Assembly: GCF_900099835.1 (NCBI RefSeq)
Contig: NZ_FNKP01000001.1
Span: 434,001-498,000 of the forward strand
DNA: 64,000 nucleotides
Reading direction: 5' to 3'
From: Paraburkholderia fungorum
Lineage (GTDB): Bacteria > Pseudomonadota > Gammaproteobacteria > Burkholderiales > Burkholderiaceae
In this document: positions 20,001-28,877 of the stretch, in pieces
Layout of the letters: every line of letters starts with the position of its first letter
How positions within the stretch are numbered: the first letter of the stretch is position 1
Made by a program: the position numbers and the translations under genes
The notes under the pieces: generated by a model
The model's database searches: none
What the model saw: the letters and a program-made list of their open reading frames with translations, nothing else
What the model was told of the DNA's origin: nothing

Positions 20001-20276
20001 GATGACGGCGATGCCGTTCAGCGAAGTCGATTCCGTATGTTCAATATCATTGACGGTGGTCGCGAGGCCGCGCTCGTAATTGAGCACGATGCGCTTTTCC
20101 ATTTCGTCGGCGGGCAGACCGTTATACGACCAGATTACCGAGAGCACCGGTATATCGATGTTCGGGAAAATGTCGGTGGGCGTACGAAGAATGGTCAGCG
20201 GCCCGACGATCAGAAGTAGCAGGGCCAGGACGACAAAGGTATAGGGGCGCCGAAGCGCGAGTCGAACAATCCACAT
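17094..20276 (-). CDS. RND efflux inner-membrane pump subunit
   Basis: A 1060-residue, 12-helix RND permease driven by proton flow. The start MWIVRLALRRPYTFVVLALLLLI, two large periplasmic loops and the TM4 pair VDDA near residue 407 fit the family. The TM10 segment reads GIATANAILVISFARE. The Lys that completes the proton relay of AcrB (AKN) is replaced by Ala here, so this belongs to an AcrB-divergent branch. The first gene of the operon, it has about 390 bp of gene-free DNA upstream and no adjacent regulator. The substrate cannot be inferred. Confidence 0.92.
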   Translation of the reverse strand: MWIVRLALRRPYTFVVLALLLLIVGPLTILRTPTDIFPNIDIPVLSVIWSYNGLPADEMEKRIVLNYERGLATTVNDIEHTESTSLNGIAVIKIFFQPHANIDEALAQVTALSQTQLRSLPPGITPPNILRYNASTVPILRLALSSASLTEQELFDFGNNFLKTQLATVPGASVPLPYGGKQRQIMVDIDSRKLQERNLSPLDVVNAVTAQNLILPSGTAKIGSTEYSVEMNGSPDSLAGLNNIPIRSTANGTVYIRDVAHVRDGFQPQTNIVRVNGQRAALLTINKSGNTSTLEIVDRIKSMMPTLRNLVPESLNIDPVADQSLFVRASVQGVLREALIAACLTGLMILLFLGNWRATLIIAVSIPLSMITSIIALSMLGETINIMTLGGLALAVGILVDDATVAIENISHQLEQGKNLEQAILDGAHQIAIPTLVSTLSICIVFVPMFMLTGVAHYLFIPLAEAVVFAMLASYFFSRTLVPTLAKYLLRHHHVATTAHHGSVQTRNPFMRVHYAFERGFSRLRDRYRVFLEARVARPGLFVTLFLVCCGASMLLVPFIGRDFFPAVDAGTIALHLRAKTGMRVEETAVMTDRVDTRIRQLIPAGELHSIIDNIGLPVSGINLSYGSTGTIGTSDADVLITLNPDHHPSADYVRTLRRTLTDEFPGVQFAFLPADIVSQTLNFGMPSPIDIQIVGRDVAGNRVFAAKLLNRLRAVPGLADARIQQPADLPRIFIDVDRTRAQQAGFSQHDIASNLLITLSGSQQTTPTFWLNPRNGVSYNVITEAPQYTIDSLQSLANIPLNANGRSNILGSLATMKREAGNATINHYNAQTTIDIYGTADGRDLGGVSDDIRKIIDDSKAELPKTSTIEVRGQVQTMNDSFSGLFAGLVFAILLVYLLIVVNFQSWLDPFIIITALPGALAGIVWMLFLTHTTLSIPALTGAIMCIGIATANAILVISFAREQLLEHGDATRAAIEAGFTRFRPVLMTALAMIIGMVPMAIGLGEGGEQNAPLGRAVIGGLTVGTLATLIFVPVVFSMIYKRLAARRLRAAEHVVQKP

Positions 20277-20670
20277 GACTAGCGCAATCGATAAATGCCG
20301 ATGACAGCGAGCTTACGCGGCCCGCAAACGTTGCAAATAAGCTGGACGTTGTGCACGTTTTTGATATCTCCCCCCGGGTGGGTTTATGATTGTCTCGTTA
20401 CGACGCGTTAAGCCGAGATGATGGTTTGAGCGAGCCGTAATTGGAATAGGGCGAAACGACGGGTGAAGCGGTTTTTACCTGCATTTTTGATATTTTCGTT
20501 TGCACTTTCCAAAGTCCCTTAAAACGGGAACAATGACTTTCAACCTCTCACGCGTATCACGCGCAGCAGATTGGGTGCGTAAGCAACGTTATCGACGGAG
20601 CGACGCTTTTATCATCACCTTGACCGGCGCGAAATCATAAAGCCGGCTACGGGAGAAACGGGGAAACATC
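20277..20670. other. Intergenic region upstream of the RND operon
   Basis: This region should carry the divergent promoters for the pump operon and the small gene at 20671. A GTGCAC-centred near-palindrome sits near 20343-20362 and another GGTTTTTACC copy at 20470-20479. A 35-codon frame (20533-20640, MTFNLSRVSRAADW...) ends 30 bp before the next gene. Its codon use is ambiguous and I do not call it. Confidence 0.4.
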
Positions 20671-20883
20671 ATGCAAATCGGTTCCATTGTCCGATCGGTG
20701 CACATCGCCGTGCCGCAAGGCGCGCGCGGAATTGTCATGCGCATTCTGGGCGACATGGCCATGGTTGCGTGGTACGCGGGCGAGCCCGGTACGTCGCAGC
20801 ACCTGAATACTGAACCCTTTTTTCTCGAAGACCTGATCGATACGGGCGAGCAGGTGCGTCCGTCCAGCGCGCAGATACATTGA
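20671..20883 (+). CDS. Conserved-looking small protein, 70 residues
   Basis: No named family is recognised. The protein is a likely cytosolic, small beta-rich domain (MQIGSIVRSVHIAVPQGARGIVMRILGDMAMVAWYAG). A GGGAGAAACGGGG stretch supplies a good ribosome binding site. The turn pattern resembles SH3-like small barrels, but that is only an impression. It is monocistronic by spacing (140 bp to srkA). Confidence 0.65.
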   Translation: MQIGSIVRSVHIAVPQGARGIVMRILGDMAMVAWYAGEPGTSQHLNTEPFFLEDLIDTGEQVRPSSAQIH

Positions 20884-21023
20884 TCGTGCTGTGAGTTTCG
20901 CTACGTGCGCGCGATGTTAAGCGTGTTGTAAGTCACGCTGAAGTCGCCGTGTCATTCGTATGTTCAACCGCAACGTGAGCCGTGGCCCTCGTCTTTGACG
21001 GCGGCGCGGCGCACAATGCGGGC

Positions 21024-22052
21024 ATGAACGACGACATTTCCGATCCTCAGGACGGCGCCACTAGCGCCGCGCCTTTCGCCCGGCTCCAGCCGGAAATCGT
21101 GCTCGACGCGCTCGACAGCGTGCTCAGCACGGCAGGCGTGCGCACCGATGGCCGCATGCTGCCGCTCAACAGCTACGAGAACCGTGTGTACCAGGTGGGC
21201 GTCGAAGACGGTCCGCCGGTTGTCGCGAAGTTCTATCGTCCGGAGCGTTGGAGCGATGCCGCGATTCTCGAAGAGCACGCGTTCGTCGCCGACCTCGCCG
21301 CGCGCGAGATTCCGGCAGTGCCCGCGCGCGTACTTGATGGCCGCACGCTGCATACGTTCGACGGCTACCGCTTTTCGATCTTCGAGCGACGCGGCGGTCG
21401 CGCGCCGGACCTCGACCGTAGCGACACGCTCGAATGGCTTGGGCGGTTTATCGGCCGCATTCACGCGGTTGGTCAGACGCAAAATTACGCCGAACGTCCT
21501 ACGCTCGACATCAACACCTTCGGCTACGAGCCGCGCGACTTTTTGCTCGCGCAGCGTTTCGTCCCCGACGACGTTCGCACTGCATGGGAAACCGTTGTGA
21601 ATCTCGCGCTCGAAGGTGTGGAGCGCGCGTTCGAGCGTGCCGGCGAAATTCGCATGCTGCGAATGCACGGCGATTGTCATCCGAGCAATGTGTTGTGGAC
21701 CGATGCCGGCCCGCATTTCGTCGACTTCGACGATAGCCGGATGGGTCCGGCCGTGCAGGATTTGTGGCTATTGCTACCGGGCGAGCGTGCCGAGGCATCG
21801 CGTGCGCTGGCCGATCTGCTCGCCGGATACGAAGATTTCTGCGAATTCGAGCCGCGCGAACTCTATCTGGTCGAAGCGTTGCGCACACTGCGGCTGGTTC
21901 ACTATCAGGCGTGGCTTGCGCGCCGCTGGGACGACCCCGCGTTTCCCGCAGCGTTTCCGTGGTTCAACACGCAGCGCTACTGGGAAGACCGCATCCTCGA
22001 AATGCGCGAGCAACTCGGCGCCATGCAGGAAGGGCCGCTCTGGCCGGTTTGA
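21024..22052 (+). CDS. srkA: Stress response serine/threonine kinase, SrkA/YihE type
   Basis: The 342-residue protein matches the SrkA/RdoA family of aminoglycoside-phosphotransferase-fold kinases, which protect E. coli from envelope-stress death. The nucleotide-binding region NSYENRVYQVG, catalytic loop MLRMHGDCHPSNVLW and metal-binding FVDFDDSRMG are all visible. The ATG at 21024 (MNDDISD) was preferred. A GTG at 20982 would add 14 residues with no homology-like character. The E. coli protein is 328 residues. No dsbA follows, unlike in enterobacteria. Confidence 0.9.
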   Translation: MNDDISDPQDGATSAAPFARLQPEIVLDALDSVLSTAGVRTDGRMLPLNSYENRVYQVGVEDGPPVVAKFYRPERWSDAAILEEHAFVADLAAREIPAVPARVLDGRTLHTFDGYRFSIFERRGGRAPDLDRSDTLEWLGRFIGRIHAVGQTQNYAERPTLDINTFGYEPRDFLLAQRFVPDDVRTAWETVVNLALEGVERAFERAGEIRMLRMHGDCHPSNVLWTDAGPHFVDFDDSRMGPAVQDLWLLLPGERAEASRALADLLAGYEDFCEFEPRELYLVEALRTLRLVHYQAWLARRWDDPAFPAAFPWFNTQRYWEDRILEMREQLGAMQEGPLWPV

Positions 22053-22095
22053 ACCCTGCGATTCGAGTTTCGAGTGTGGCGGCGTGCAATACGCT

Positions 22096-23997
22096 TCAAG
22101 GCGCCTGCGACGCCACACTCGATGACTCCACCAGCGTCGACTTCACAATCACCTCGGCGCGCACGTCTCGCCCGATCGCCTCGATCGCCGGACGCATCTG
22201 CGCGAAATCGTCGGGCGAGCACACGTCGCTATCGAAATGCGTGGTGCCGTCGCGAGTCATCGTCACCACGTTGCTCGACGGATCGAATGCGTATTGCGAC
22301 TGGAAATCGACGAAGCGGTCTTGTGCGCGCTTCGCCTCCGGCATATCGAGCACATGGAAGTTGGCAGGCAACTCGATGCGCGCATGTTCGTGCAGCGACA
22401 GGTTGTGGCAAACGAACGGCTGCGTGCGCCGCCGCTCGCCGAGCCAGTAACGCGTATCCGCTTCGACGCCGCCGGCGAGACTCGTCAGCGCGCGAATCGA
22501 CGCCGCCGCGCCGGGCACGACCAGACTCTCCAGCGTGCCTTTCATCGTGATCGTCAGCGGGCCGTCGGCCACGTTCAGATCGTTGGTGCTGAGCGTGGCC
22601 GTGCCGCGCAGGTTCGCGCCGCGCAACTCGGCCTGAATCGACTCCTCGCGCTGCGACGGTGTCTGCATGCGCAATCGCGCACGCGCCTGTTCCGCGAACG
22701 GGCCGTTGTCTTCCAGCCTGTACGTGAAGCTCGCCGAGCCGTCGGGATCGACCTTGATCGACAGATCGGTGCTGCGTTTCATCAGCGCGGTAGCGGGCGT
22801 ATTGGCGAGCACGCCGTCGCCGACGAGCACGGTCGGGCGGTTCATATCGGTGGAAGGCAGAAAGCCGAATTCGACATTCGATGCGGTCGAATCGGCGTAT
22901 TGCTGCAAGTCCGGCAGCCACGTGATGACGTGATTGATGACGCCGTAACCCGGCACGCTCGGCAGCGTGTAGATCGTGCCGCTGCTGATCAGCGCGGGCT
23001 CGTTGCGCACGCCGACCGCGTCGAGCAGCGCACCGTACAGCGCGACGTGATCCTTGCAGTCGCCATAACGATTCGCGAGGATCGCGCTCGCGCTGTGCGG
23101 CACGACCGCGCCGCGCCCGACGTTGATCGCCACGTAGCGCACATTGCGGCGGACCCAGTCGTACAGCGTTTTCGCCTTGTCGCGCGGCGTGCGGTCGTGC
23201 GCGGTGAGTTGCTGCGCGAGCCTCGTGATTGCCGGATCGTGCGCGCCCGGGTCCGCAGCCGATTCGCGATAGGTCGCGGCGAAGGCGGCGTAGTCGGGAA
23301 AGGTCGACACCATCAGCCGGTCGCCATACGACACGTACGCAATCGAGCCATTCTCCAGCCGACTGAAATGCGCCTTGTCGTAGCGGAATTCGTAACGCGT
23401 GCGGCCGTTCAGTGTGACCGGTGATTGCGCGGTGAAACCCCTGGCGTCGGCATAAAGCGGCTTGCCGGCGGGCAGGTCGTAGATCAGACGGAAGTTGTGG
23501 GTCGGCGCAAGATCGGGCGGCGTGAAGTCGCTGAATTCGCCGGGCACGATCGGCTGCTTCTGCGTCTTGCGATACGCCAGATGCACGCGCGCGCCCGGTT
23601 CGACCGCCGGGAACACGATCACCTTTTCCTGGATGTCCTGGAACATCGGCGCGTCGAACGAACGGGCCTCCTGTACGTCGCGGATCTGGTCGGGCTGCAC
23701 CTCGTGACGCACGCCGTCGGCGGTCGTCGTGTACGCCTCGAGAATCTGCACGTCCGCCATGTTCCGGTTGAACCAGACGTATTGCTGCGCCACCCGCGCG
23801 ACGCCGGCCTCGCTGTTCACGCGCAGCGTCAGGGAATCGAGCTTGGAATACGAACCGTCGGCGTTGACGGTGAAGGTTTGCGTCTCGCCTTCGTTGGTAT
23901 ACGGATCGTCGAGTTTATCTGCGACGCTCGCGCTCGCGACGTGGATGCCGGCAAGCCAGCCAACTGAAACGACGCAAAGCACGGAAAAGAATCGCAT
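22096..23997 (-). CDS. Exported DUF3857 / transglutaminase-like protein
   Basis: The 633-residue protein has a signal peptide (MRFFSVLCVVSVGWLAGIHVASA), so it acts in the periplasm. A DUF3857 domain (about 25-205) precedes a transglutaminase-like domain. The catalytic triad can be placed at Cys in NRYGDCKDH, His in VINHVITW and Asp in QQYADST. A beta-rich DUF3858-like tail follows. The ATG at 23997 is chosen because the signal peptide begins there; the frame is open for 134 codons upstream but is not protein-like. Such proteins are thought to act as peptidases or peptide transferases on unknown targets. Confidence 0.88.
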   Translation of the reverse strand: MRFFSVLCVVSVGWLAGIHVASASVADKLDDPYTNEGETQTFTVNADGSYSKLDSLTLRVNSEAGVARVAQQYVWFNRNMADVQILEAYTTTADGVRHEVQPDQIRDVQEARSFDAPMFQDIQEKVIVFPAVEPGARVHLAYRKTQKQPIVPGEFSDFTPPDLAPTHNFRLIYDLPAGKPLYADARGFTAQSPVTLNGRTRYEFRYDKAHFSRLENGSIAYVSYGDRLMVSTFPDYAAFAATYRESAADPGAHDPAITRLAQQLTAHDRTPRDKAKTLYDWVRRNVRYVAINVGRGAVVPHSASAILANRYGDCKDHVALYGALLDAVGVRNEPALISSGTIYTLPSVPGYGVINHVITWLPDLQQYADSTASNVEFGFLPSTDMNRPTVLVGDGVLANTPATALMKRSTDLSIKVDPDGSASFTYRLEDNGPFAEQARARLRMQTPSQREESIQAELRGANLRGTATLSTNDLNVADGPLTITMKGTLESLVVPGAAASIRALTSLAGGVEADTRYWLGERRRTQPFVCHNLSLHEHARIELPANFHVLDMPEAKRAQDRFVDFQSQYAFDPSSNVVTMTRDGTTHFDSDVCSPDDFAQMRPAIEAIGRDVRAEVIVKSTLVESSSVASQAP

Positions 23998-24111
23998 GGC
24001 AGGCAGGTATCCGAACGCGCAACGTTGACGGGATCTGGAGCTAGAGTCGGGTTGCGCCGCGAGCTTGTCAAGCGCCTGCAACACGTTGCGATTGAGCAAA
24101 GCGGGTAAATG

Positions 24112-24130
24112 TGTAATGATAGTCGTTCTC
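24112..24130. promoter_or_regulatory. Fur-box-like operator
   Basis: The 19-bp site TGTAATGATAGTCGTTCTC agrees with the Fur consensus at 14 of 19 positions. It lies between two divergent genes, 193 bp before the PepSY protein start and 115 bp before the DUF3857 protein start. Iron control of the PepSY gene is the more sensible reading. Confidence 0.5.
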
Positions 24131-24322
24131 AATTGAAAGGCATCGCCAGCTTCGGTCACATTTCTCCTCCTCTGTGACCGCCAGCCAGCCTTTCGATCAG
24201 GACGACCTGGACCGCAAGCCGGGTCGTCCGCCTTCTGACACTTTCCCTCACCGCTGCCGTATGAGCGCGCGCCTCCCCCAGTGTGCCGTCGACGGATCGA
24301 GCTGATGCCGCCTGGAGCCTGG

Positions 24323-25081
24323 ATGAACGCCCCCGTTTCAATCGATGCAAAGTCCGCTGCCGGCCAGCGCACGCAATCCACCGCCCATACCGAATACACC
24401 GCCCATCAGCCGCCGCGCACGCATCATCTGATGGATGACGCCGAGCAGGCGGCGCGGCGTCAGCGTTCGCGCCGCTCGAATTTCATCAAGTGGCTGCGTA
24501 AGGTGCATGGCTGGGTCGGCTTGTGGGGCGCGGTGCTGGGTTTGATGTTCGGCGCGACCGGGTTCCTGCTGAACCATCGGGCCGGGCCGCTGAAAGTGTC
24601 GACGGGCGAGCCGATCGTCGAGGAAATGCAGATTCCCGTGCCGCAAAAACCGCTGCATTCGCCGATGGATCTGGCGAAGTGGCTCAAAGCCGAATTGAAG
24701 CTGGACGGCAAGCCGGGACGCGCGCGGCGCGAGCCGGCGCATCCGGTCGCGTGGGGCGATCACAGCGCGATGCAGCCGGAGTTCTGGCAGGTCGGCATCA
24801 TGGGCCCGTCGCAGAACGTGCAGGCGGAGTACTGGGTGGGCAATGGCTTTGTCGCGGTAAAACGCACGCACAACAGCTTTCTCGCGACGATGAACAATCT
24901 GCACAAGGGCGCGGGTTTGAGTGTCGGCTGGGTGCTGCTGATCGATACGATCGCCGGCAGTCTGATCCTGCTTTCGCTGACCGGCGTGCTGCTATGGACC
25001 GAGTTGAACAAGCGCCGCGTGGTGGGCGTGGTGCTGGTGGGCGGGTCGATTGTCGCGACCGTGGTGTGCGCGTTGATGTGA
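24323..25081 (+). CDS. PepSY-associated transmembrane protein
   Basis: A 252-residue inner-membrane protein of the PepSY-TM type, a family linked to iron reduction and siderophore-iron uptake. Membrane helices appear at about 85-105 (GWVGLWGAVLGLMFGATGFLLNH), 200-222 and 232-250. A periplasmic PepSY-like domain lies between the first and second, with HKGAGLSVGWVLLIDTIAG leading into TM2. The ATG at 24323 has GGAG about 9 nt upstream. It stands alone downstream of a Fur-box-like site, which supports an iron role; no TonB receptor is adjacent. Confidence 0.82.
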   Translation: MNAPVSIDAKSAAGQRTQSTAHTEYTAHQPPRTHHLMDDAEQAARRQRSRRSNFIKWLRKVHGWVGLWGAVLGLMFGATGFLLNHRAGPLKVSTGEPIVEEMQIPVPQKPLHSPMDLAKWLKAELKLDGKPGRARREPAHPVAWGDHSAMQPEFWQVGIMGPSQNVQAEYWVGNGFVAVKRTHNSFLATMNNLHKGAGLSVGWVLLIDTIAGSLILLSLTGVLLWTELNKRRVVGVVLVGGSIVATVVCALM

Positions 25082-25145
25082 GCGCTTGGTGTGGCGGCGA
25101 GCGTTGGGCGTTAGCGGTTGCCGGTTGCCGGAAAACGCCCCGCGT

Positions 25146-26168
25146 TCAAACGCTGCAGGCTGCACCGCCCGAAGCCGCGACTTCCCGAGCCGCCTTCGCA
25201 CCTTCAACCTGAAGCAGCGTCGGCAGCGACACGCCGTTCTTCGCCGCCGTCACCTCGGCGAGTATCGAAACGGCAATTTCAGGCGGCGTCCGGCTGCCGA
25301 TATAAATGCCAACCGGTCCATGCAAACGGGCCAACTCCGTCTCGTTCAGGTCGAACTCTTTTAGCCGCTCGCGCCGCGCCTGGTTATTCCTTCGTGAACC
25401 CAGCGCGCCGACATAGAACGCGGGCGTTTTCAACGCTTCCATCAAAGCGAGATCGTCGAGCTTCGGATCGTGCGTAAGCGCGATCACCGCGCAGCGTTCG
25501 TCGAGTTTCATGTCGATCACGGTATCGTCCGGCATGGTCCGAACGATCTTCGTGCCGGGGATATGCCACTCCTCCGTGTACTCCTCGCGCGGATCGCACA
25601 CGGTGACCTGATAGTCGAGTCCCACTGCGATCTGGCACAGATAGCGCGACAACTGCCCCGCGCCGATCACCAGCATCCGGTAGCGCGGACCGTGGATGGT
25701 CAGCAGACGCTCGCCGTCGAAATGCACGCCGTCCGTCGCGAGCGCCGCATCGAGCCGGACCGCACCGGTACTCATTTCGACCTGACGCGCGACCAGACGC
25801 CCGTCCTCTACCGCACGGCACAATTCGGCGATGCCGCTTTGCAGCGTCAACGGTTCCAATGCAAGCTGGATCGTGCCGCCGCACGGCAGGCCGAAACGAT
25901 GCGCTTCCTCCGCGGTGATGCCGTACTTCACCGCCTCCGGGCGCGTCTGTTCGATTCCCCGTTGCCGCACGCGGTCGATCAGATCGTCTTCGATGCAGCC
26001 GCCCGACACTGAGCCGACCACGAGCCCGTCGTCGCGGACCGCGAGCATTGCGCCCTCGGGACGCGGCGACGAGCCCCACGTCTTCACGACCGTCACCAGT
26101 AGCGCGCGATGTCCTTCCTCCAGCCAGCGTGCGCTGGACTTCAGGACTTCGAGATCCACGCTGTCCAT
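25146..26168 (-). CDS. XdhC/CoxF-type molybdenum cofactor insertion factor
   Basis: The 340-residue protein belongs to the XdhC/CoxI family that helps load sulfurated molybdenum cofactor into xanthine dehydrogenase-type enzymes. An N-terminal XdhC domain carries TWGSSPRPEGA and SVSGGCIED. A C-terminal Rossmann domain starts at RMLVIGAGQLSRYL (near residue 160). It is the last gene of the cox operon and its start overlaps coxG by 28 bp. Confidence 0.9.
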   Translation of the reverse strand: MDSVDLEVLKSSARWLEEGHRALLVTVVKTWGSSPRPEGAMLAVRDDGLVVGSVSGGCIEDDLIDRVRQRGIEQTRPEAVKYGITAEEAHRFGLPCGGTIQLALEPLTLQSGIAELCRAVEDGRLVARQVEMSTGAVRLDAALATDGVHFDGERLLTIHGPRYRMLVIGAGQLSRYLCQIAVGLDYQVTVCDPREEYTEEWHIPGTKIVRTMPDDTVIDMKLDERCAVIALTHDPKLDDLALMEALKTPAFYVGALGSRRNNQARRERLKEFDLNETELARLHGPVGIYIGSRTPPEIAVSILAEVTAAKNGVSLPTLLQVEGAKAAREVAASGGAACSV

Positions 26169-26728
26169 GATTTCTTCCTCTTGGTTGGGTCTGCGTCGGC
26201 GTCGGTGCCGTCGTTCGATTGCGTGTCCTGCGTGGCGGCATCGACGGCGGATGCTTCTTCGATCGCATCAGCCGACGCGCCATCCTCTCCCGCAACATGC
26301 GCGCCAAATCGCTTGAAGAATTCGCCGGCGATCTTGCGCGCCGCGCCGTCTACCAGCCGCGAGCCGATTTGCGCCAGCTTGCCGCCGACTTGCGCGCTTG
26401 CCGTATAGCTTAACTTCGTTGCGTTTTCGCCGTCGGCTTCGAGCGCGACCCGCGCGTTGCCTTTGGCGAAACCCGCAGCGCCACCCTGGCCTTCGAACAC
26501 GATACTGTAGGTGTTCGGCGCGTCGATGTCGGTCAGTTGCATGCGTCCCTTGAAACGGGCCTTGACCGGGCCGACCGCGGCGCTCAGCGCGACCAGATAC
26601 GCGTTCTCGCCGTCCGCTTCGATGCTTTCGCAACCGGGGATGCAGGCGCGCAGCACCTCGGTGTCGTTCAATGCATCCCATGTTTGCTGCTGCGAAACTG
26701 GCAGCGTGTGAGTTTCGGTCAATTCCAT
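26141..26728 (-). CDS. coxG: Carbon monoxide dehydrogenase subunit G (SRPBCC)
   Basis: CoxG proteins are SRPBCC-fold factors thought to recruit CO dehydrogenase to the membrane. The 195-residue protein starts MELTETHTLPVSQQQTWDALND and keeps the CoxG core to about residue 150. An acidic linker and a basic tail (DPTKRKKSWTAW) follow, a plausible membrane-binding element. It overlaps coxE by 10 bp and xdhC by 28 bp. Confidence 0.9.
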   Translation of the reverse strand: MELTETHTLPVSQQQTWDALNDTEVLRACIPGCESIEADGENAYLVALSAAVGPVKARFKGRMQLTDIDAPNTYSIVFEGQGGAAGFAKGNARVALEADGENATKLSYTASAQVGGKLAQIGSRLVDGAARKIAGEFFKRFGAHVAGEDGASADAIEEASAVDAATQDTQSNDGTDADADPTKRKKSWTAWISKS

Positions 26729-27981
26729 GACGTTGCTCCCGAGGTAGCTTTGGCGGCAAGCGCGGGGCGAGGCGCGCGCGTGAGTTGCGCGAGATCGCGG
26801 CCGAACGCTGCCAGGCTGTCCAGATTGTGAACCGGACGATGCGCATCGACATACGGCAGGATCGCCTGCACGCCACGCGCCTTCGGAGAAAAGCCGCTAA
26901 ACCGCAGCAGCGGATTGAGCCAGACAATGCGATGCGCGAAGCGTCGCAGGCGGGCCATTTCGGTATCGAGTACGTCGATGGCTTCGTGATCGAGGCCATC
27001 GGTGACGAGCAGCACGGTCGCACGTCCGGTCAGCACGCGCCGCGCCCAGCGCCGGTTGAATTCCGCGAGTGCCGCACCGATGCGCGTGCCGCCCGACCAG
27101 TCGACCACCTGATCGGTGAGCGTCGCAATCGCCACATCGGGATCGCGTTCGCGCAGCGCGCGCGTCGCGTTGGTGAGCCGCGTGCCGAACAGAAACACCT
27201 GCAGGCGTTCGCGCGATTGCAGCAGCGCGTGGCAAAAATAAAGCACCGCGCGCGAGTAGCTGCTCATCGAACCGGAGATGTCGAGCAGCAACACGAGCGG
27301 CGGTTTGCGTTCGACCACCGCGCGATATTTCCATACCGTCCAGTCGCCGCCCGCGCGCACCGCGTGCCGGGCACTCGCGCGCAAATCGGCATGCGTGCCA
27401 TGCGATGACGCTTTCAGGCGACGCGTCGGCTCGGTGGCGAGCGGCAGACGCTGGCCACGAATCAGGTGACGCAAGCTGCGCCATTCATCGGCGGAAAGGG
27501 TGTCGAAATCTCGGTGACGCAAGCGCTCTTCCGCGCTGAACGTGACGTGCGCGTGCAACTCGTGCTGCTCGGTCTGCTGCGGCGTTCTGGTGTGCGGCGA
27601 CGGCGGCGCGCGGACGGCGAGGGCATCGGCGAGACGGTTGTTGCGTTTGGGCGGCGGCAGGCCGTCGCGAACTTTTGGTAGCAGCAGCGCGCGCAGTTTG
27701 CCTTCCCAATCCGGGTCGCGCCAGAACAGCGCGAACGCGGCGTTGAAGAGTTCGCGCTCGTCGGGCGCGCAGACTAGCGAGGCGGCGAGCGCGGCGCGCA
27801 CGTCGTCGCGCCGGCTGAGGTCGATCCAGTGCAGAGCGGCGAGGGCATCGACGGCCTGGGCGGGCGACATCGGCAAGCCCGCGCCGCGCAGCACGCGCAC
27901 GAAGTGAACGACGTTGCGCGCGAGTGTTGGAGTTTGGTCTGGCGTCTCAACCGTTGCGCCTGAAGGGGATTGCCTGGTCAT
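26719..27981 (-). CDS. coxE: VWA domain protein CoxE
   Basis: CoxE works with the AAA protein CoxD in maturing the bimetallic active site of CO dehydrogenase. The 420-residue protein has a helical N-terminal half and a von Willebrand A domain with MIDAS motif DISGSMS (near residue 225). The ATG at 27981 is chosen because it overlaps the coxD stop codon by 4 bp and begins MTRQSPSGATVE. The frame is open another 104 codons upstream, inside coxD, and that part is not protein-like. Confidence 0.92.
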   Translation of the reverse strand: MTRQSPSGATVETPDQTPTLARNVVHFVRVLRGAGLPMSPAQAVDALAALHWIDLSRRDDVRAALAASLVCAPDERELFNAAFALFWRDPDWEGKLRALLLPKVRDGLPPPKRNNRLADALAVRAPPSPHTRTPQQTEQHELHAHVTFSAEERLRHRDFDTLSADEWRSLRHLIRGQRLPLATEPTRRLKASSHGTHADLRASARHAVRAGGDWTVWKYRAVVERKPPLVLLLDISGSMSSYSRAVLYFCHALLQSRERLQVFLFGTRLTNATRALRERDPDVAIATLTDQVVDWSGGTRIGAALAEFNRRWARRVLTGRATVLLVTDGLDHEAIDVLDTEMARLRRFAHRIVWLNPLLRFSGFSPKARGVQAILPYVDAHRPVHNLDSLAAFGRDLAQLTRAPRPALAAKATSGATSWN

Positions 27982-28877
27982 GCTGACGATCCCGGTGCGG
28001 GCGCGAGACACTGCGCAATCTGCGCGGCATCGACGCGCGCCAGATCGTCCTGATACTTGAGCAGCACACCCAGCGTGTTCTGCACCGATTGCGGATCGAG
28101 TTCCGTCACCGACAGCGCTTCCAGCGCGCGGCACCAGTCGATCGTCTCGGCAATGCCGGGCGCTTTGAACAGATCCATGCCGCGCAGCCGGTGCACGAAA
28201 TCGACCGCCCGCCGCTGCAATTCCGCCGATGTCTGCGGCGCGCGAGCCGCGACGATCTCCAGTTCCCGATCCCGCTCGGGATAGCCGATCCATTGATACA
28301 GACAGCGGCGCTTCAACGCGTCGTGCACTTCGCGCGTGCGGTTCGAGGTCATCACGACGAGCGGCGGTTGCGCTGCGCGCACGGTGCCGTATTCAGGAAT
28401 CGACACCTGGAAGTCCGACAGCAGTTCGAGCAGGAACGCTTCGAACGGCTCGTCGGCTCGATCGATTTCGTCGATCAGCAGCACGCGCCTCGCGCCGGGA
28501 TGGTTTTCATCGGGCATCAACGCTTGCAGTAGCGGACGCTTCAGCAAAAATTCGCCGCGATACAGCGTGTCGTTATCGGGCCGCTCGCCGGCGGCTTCCG
28601 CGAGACGCAGCGCCATGATCTGACGCGGATAGTCCCACTCGTACAGCGCGCTCGCCGTATCGAGTCCCTCATAGCATTGCAGACGCAGCATCGTGGTGCC
28701 GAGCATTCCCGCTGCGGCTTTCGCGAGTTCGGTTTTGCCGACGCCCGGCTCGCCTTCGACGAACAACGGCCGCTCCATCCGCAGCGCGAGATAGAGCGCG
28801 GTCGCGAGTTCGCGGCTGGCGAAATAACGTTGCGCGGCGAGTTGCGCGAGGGTGTCGTCGATTGAAGCGGGTTGCAT
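27978..28877 (-). CDS. coxD: MoxR-type AAA ATPase CoxD
   Basis: The 299-residue MoxR-family AAA+ chaperone has Walker A GEPGVGKT (about 41-48), Walker B LLIDEID (about 113-119) and sensor 1 MTSNRTRE. In carboxidotrophs CoxD is needed for copper/sulfur insertion into the active site. It precedes coxE with a 4-bp overlap and follows coxM after 144 bp. Confidence 0.92.
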   Translation of the reverse strand: MQPASIDDTLAQLAAQRYFASRELATALYLALRMERPLFVEGEPGVGKTELAKAAAGMLGTTMLRLQCYEGLDTASALYEWDYPRQIMALRLAEAAGERPDNDTLYRGEFLLKRPLLQALMPDENHPGARRVLLIDEIDRADEPFEAFLLELLSDFQVSIPEYGTVRAAQPPLVVMTSNRTREVHDALKRRCLYQWIGYPERDRELEIVAARAPQTSAELQRRAVDFVHRLRGMDLFKAPGIAETIDWCRALEALSVTELDPQSVQNTLGVLLKYQDDLARVDAAQIAQCLAPAPGSSA

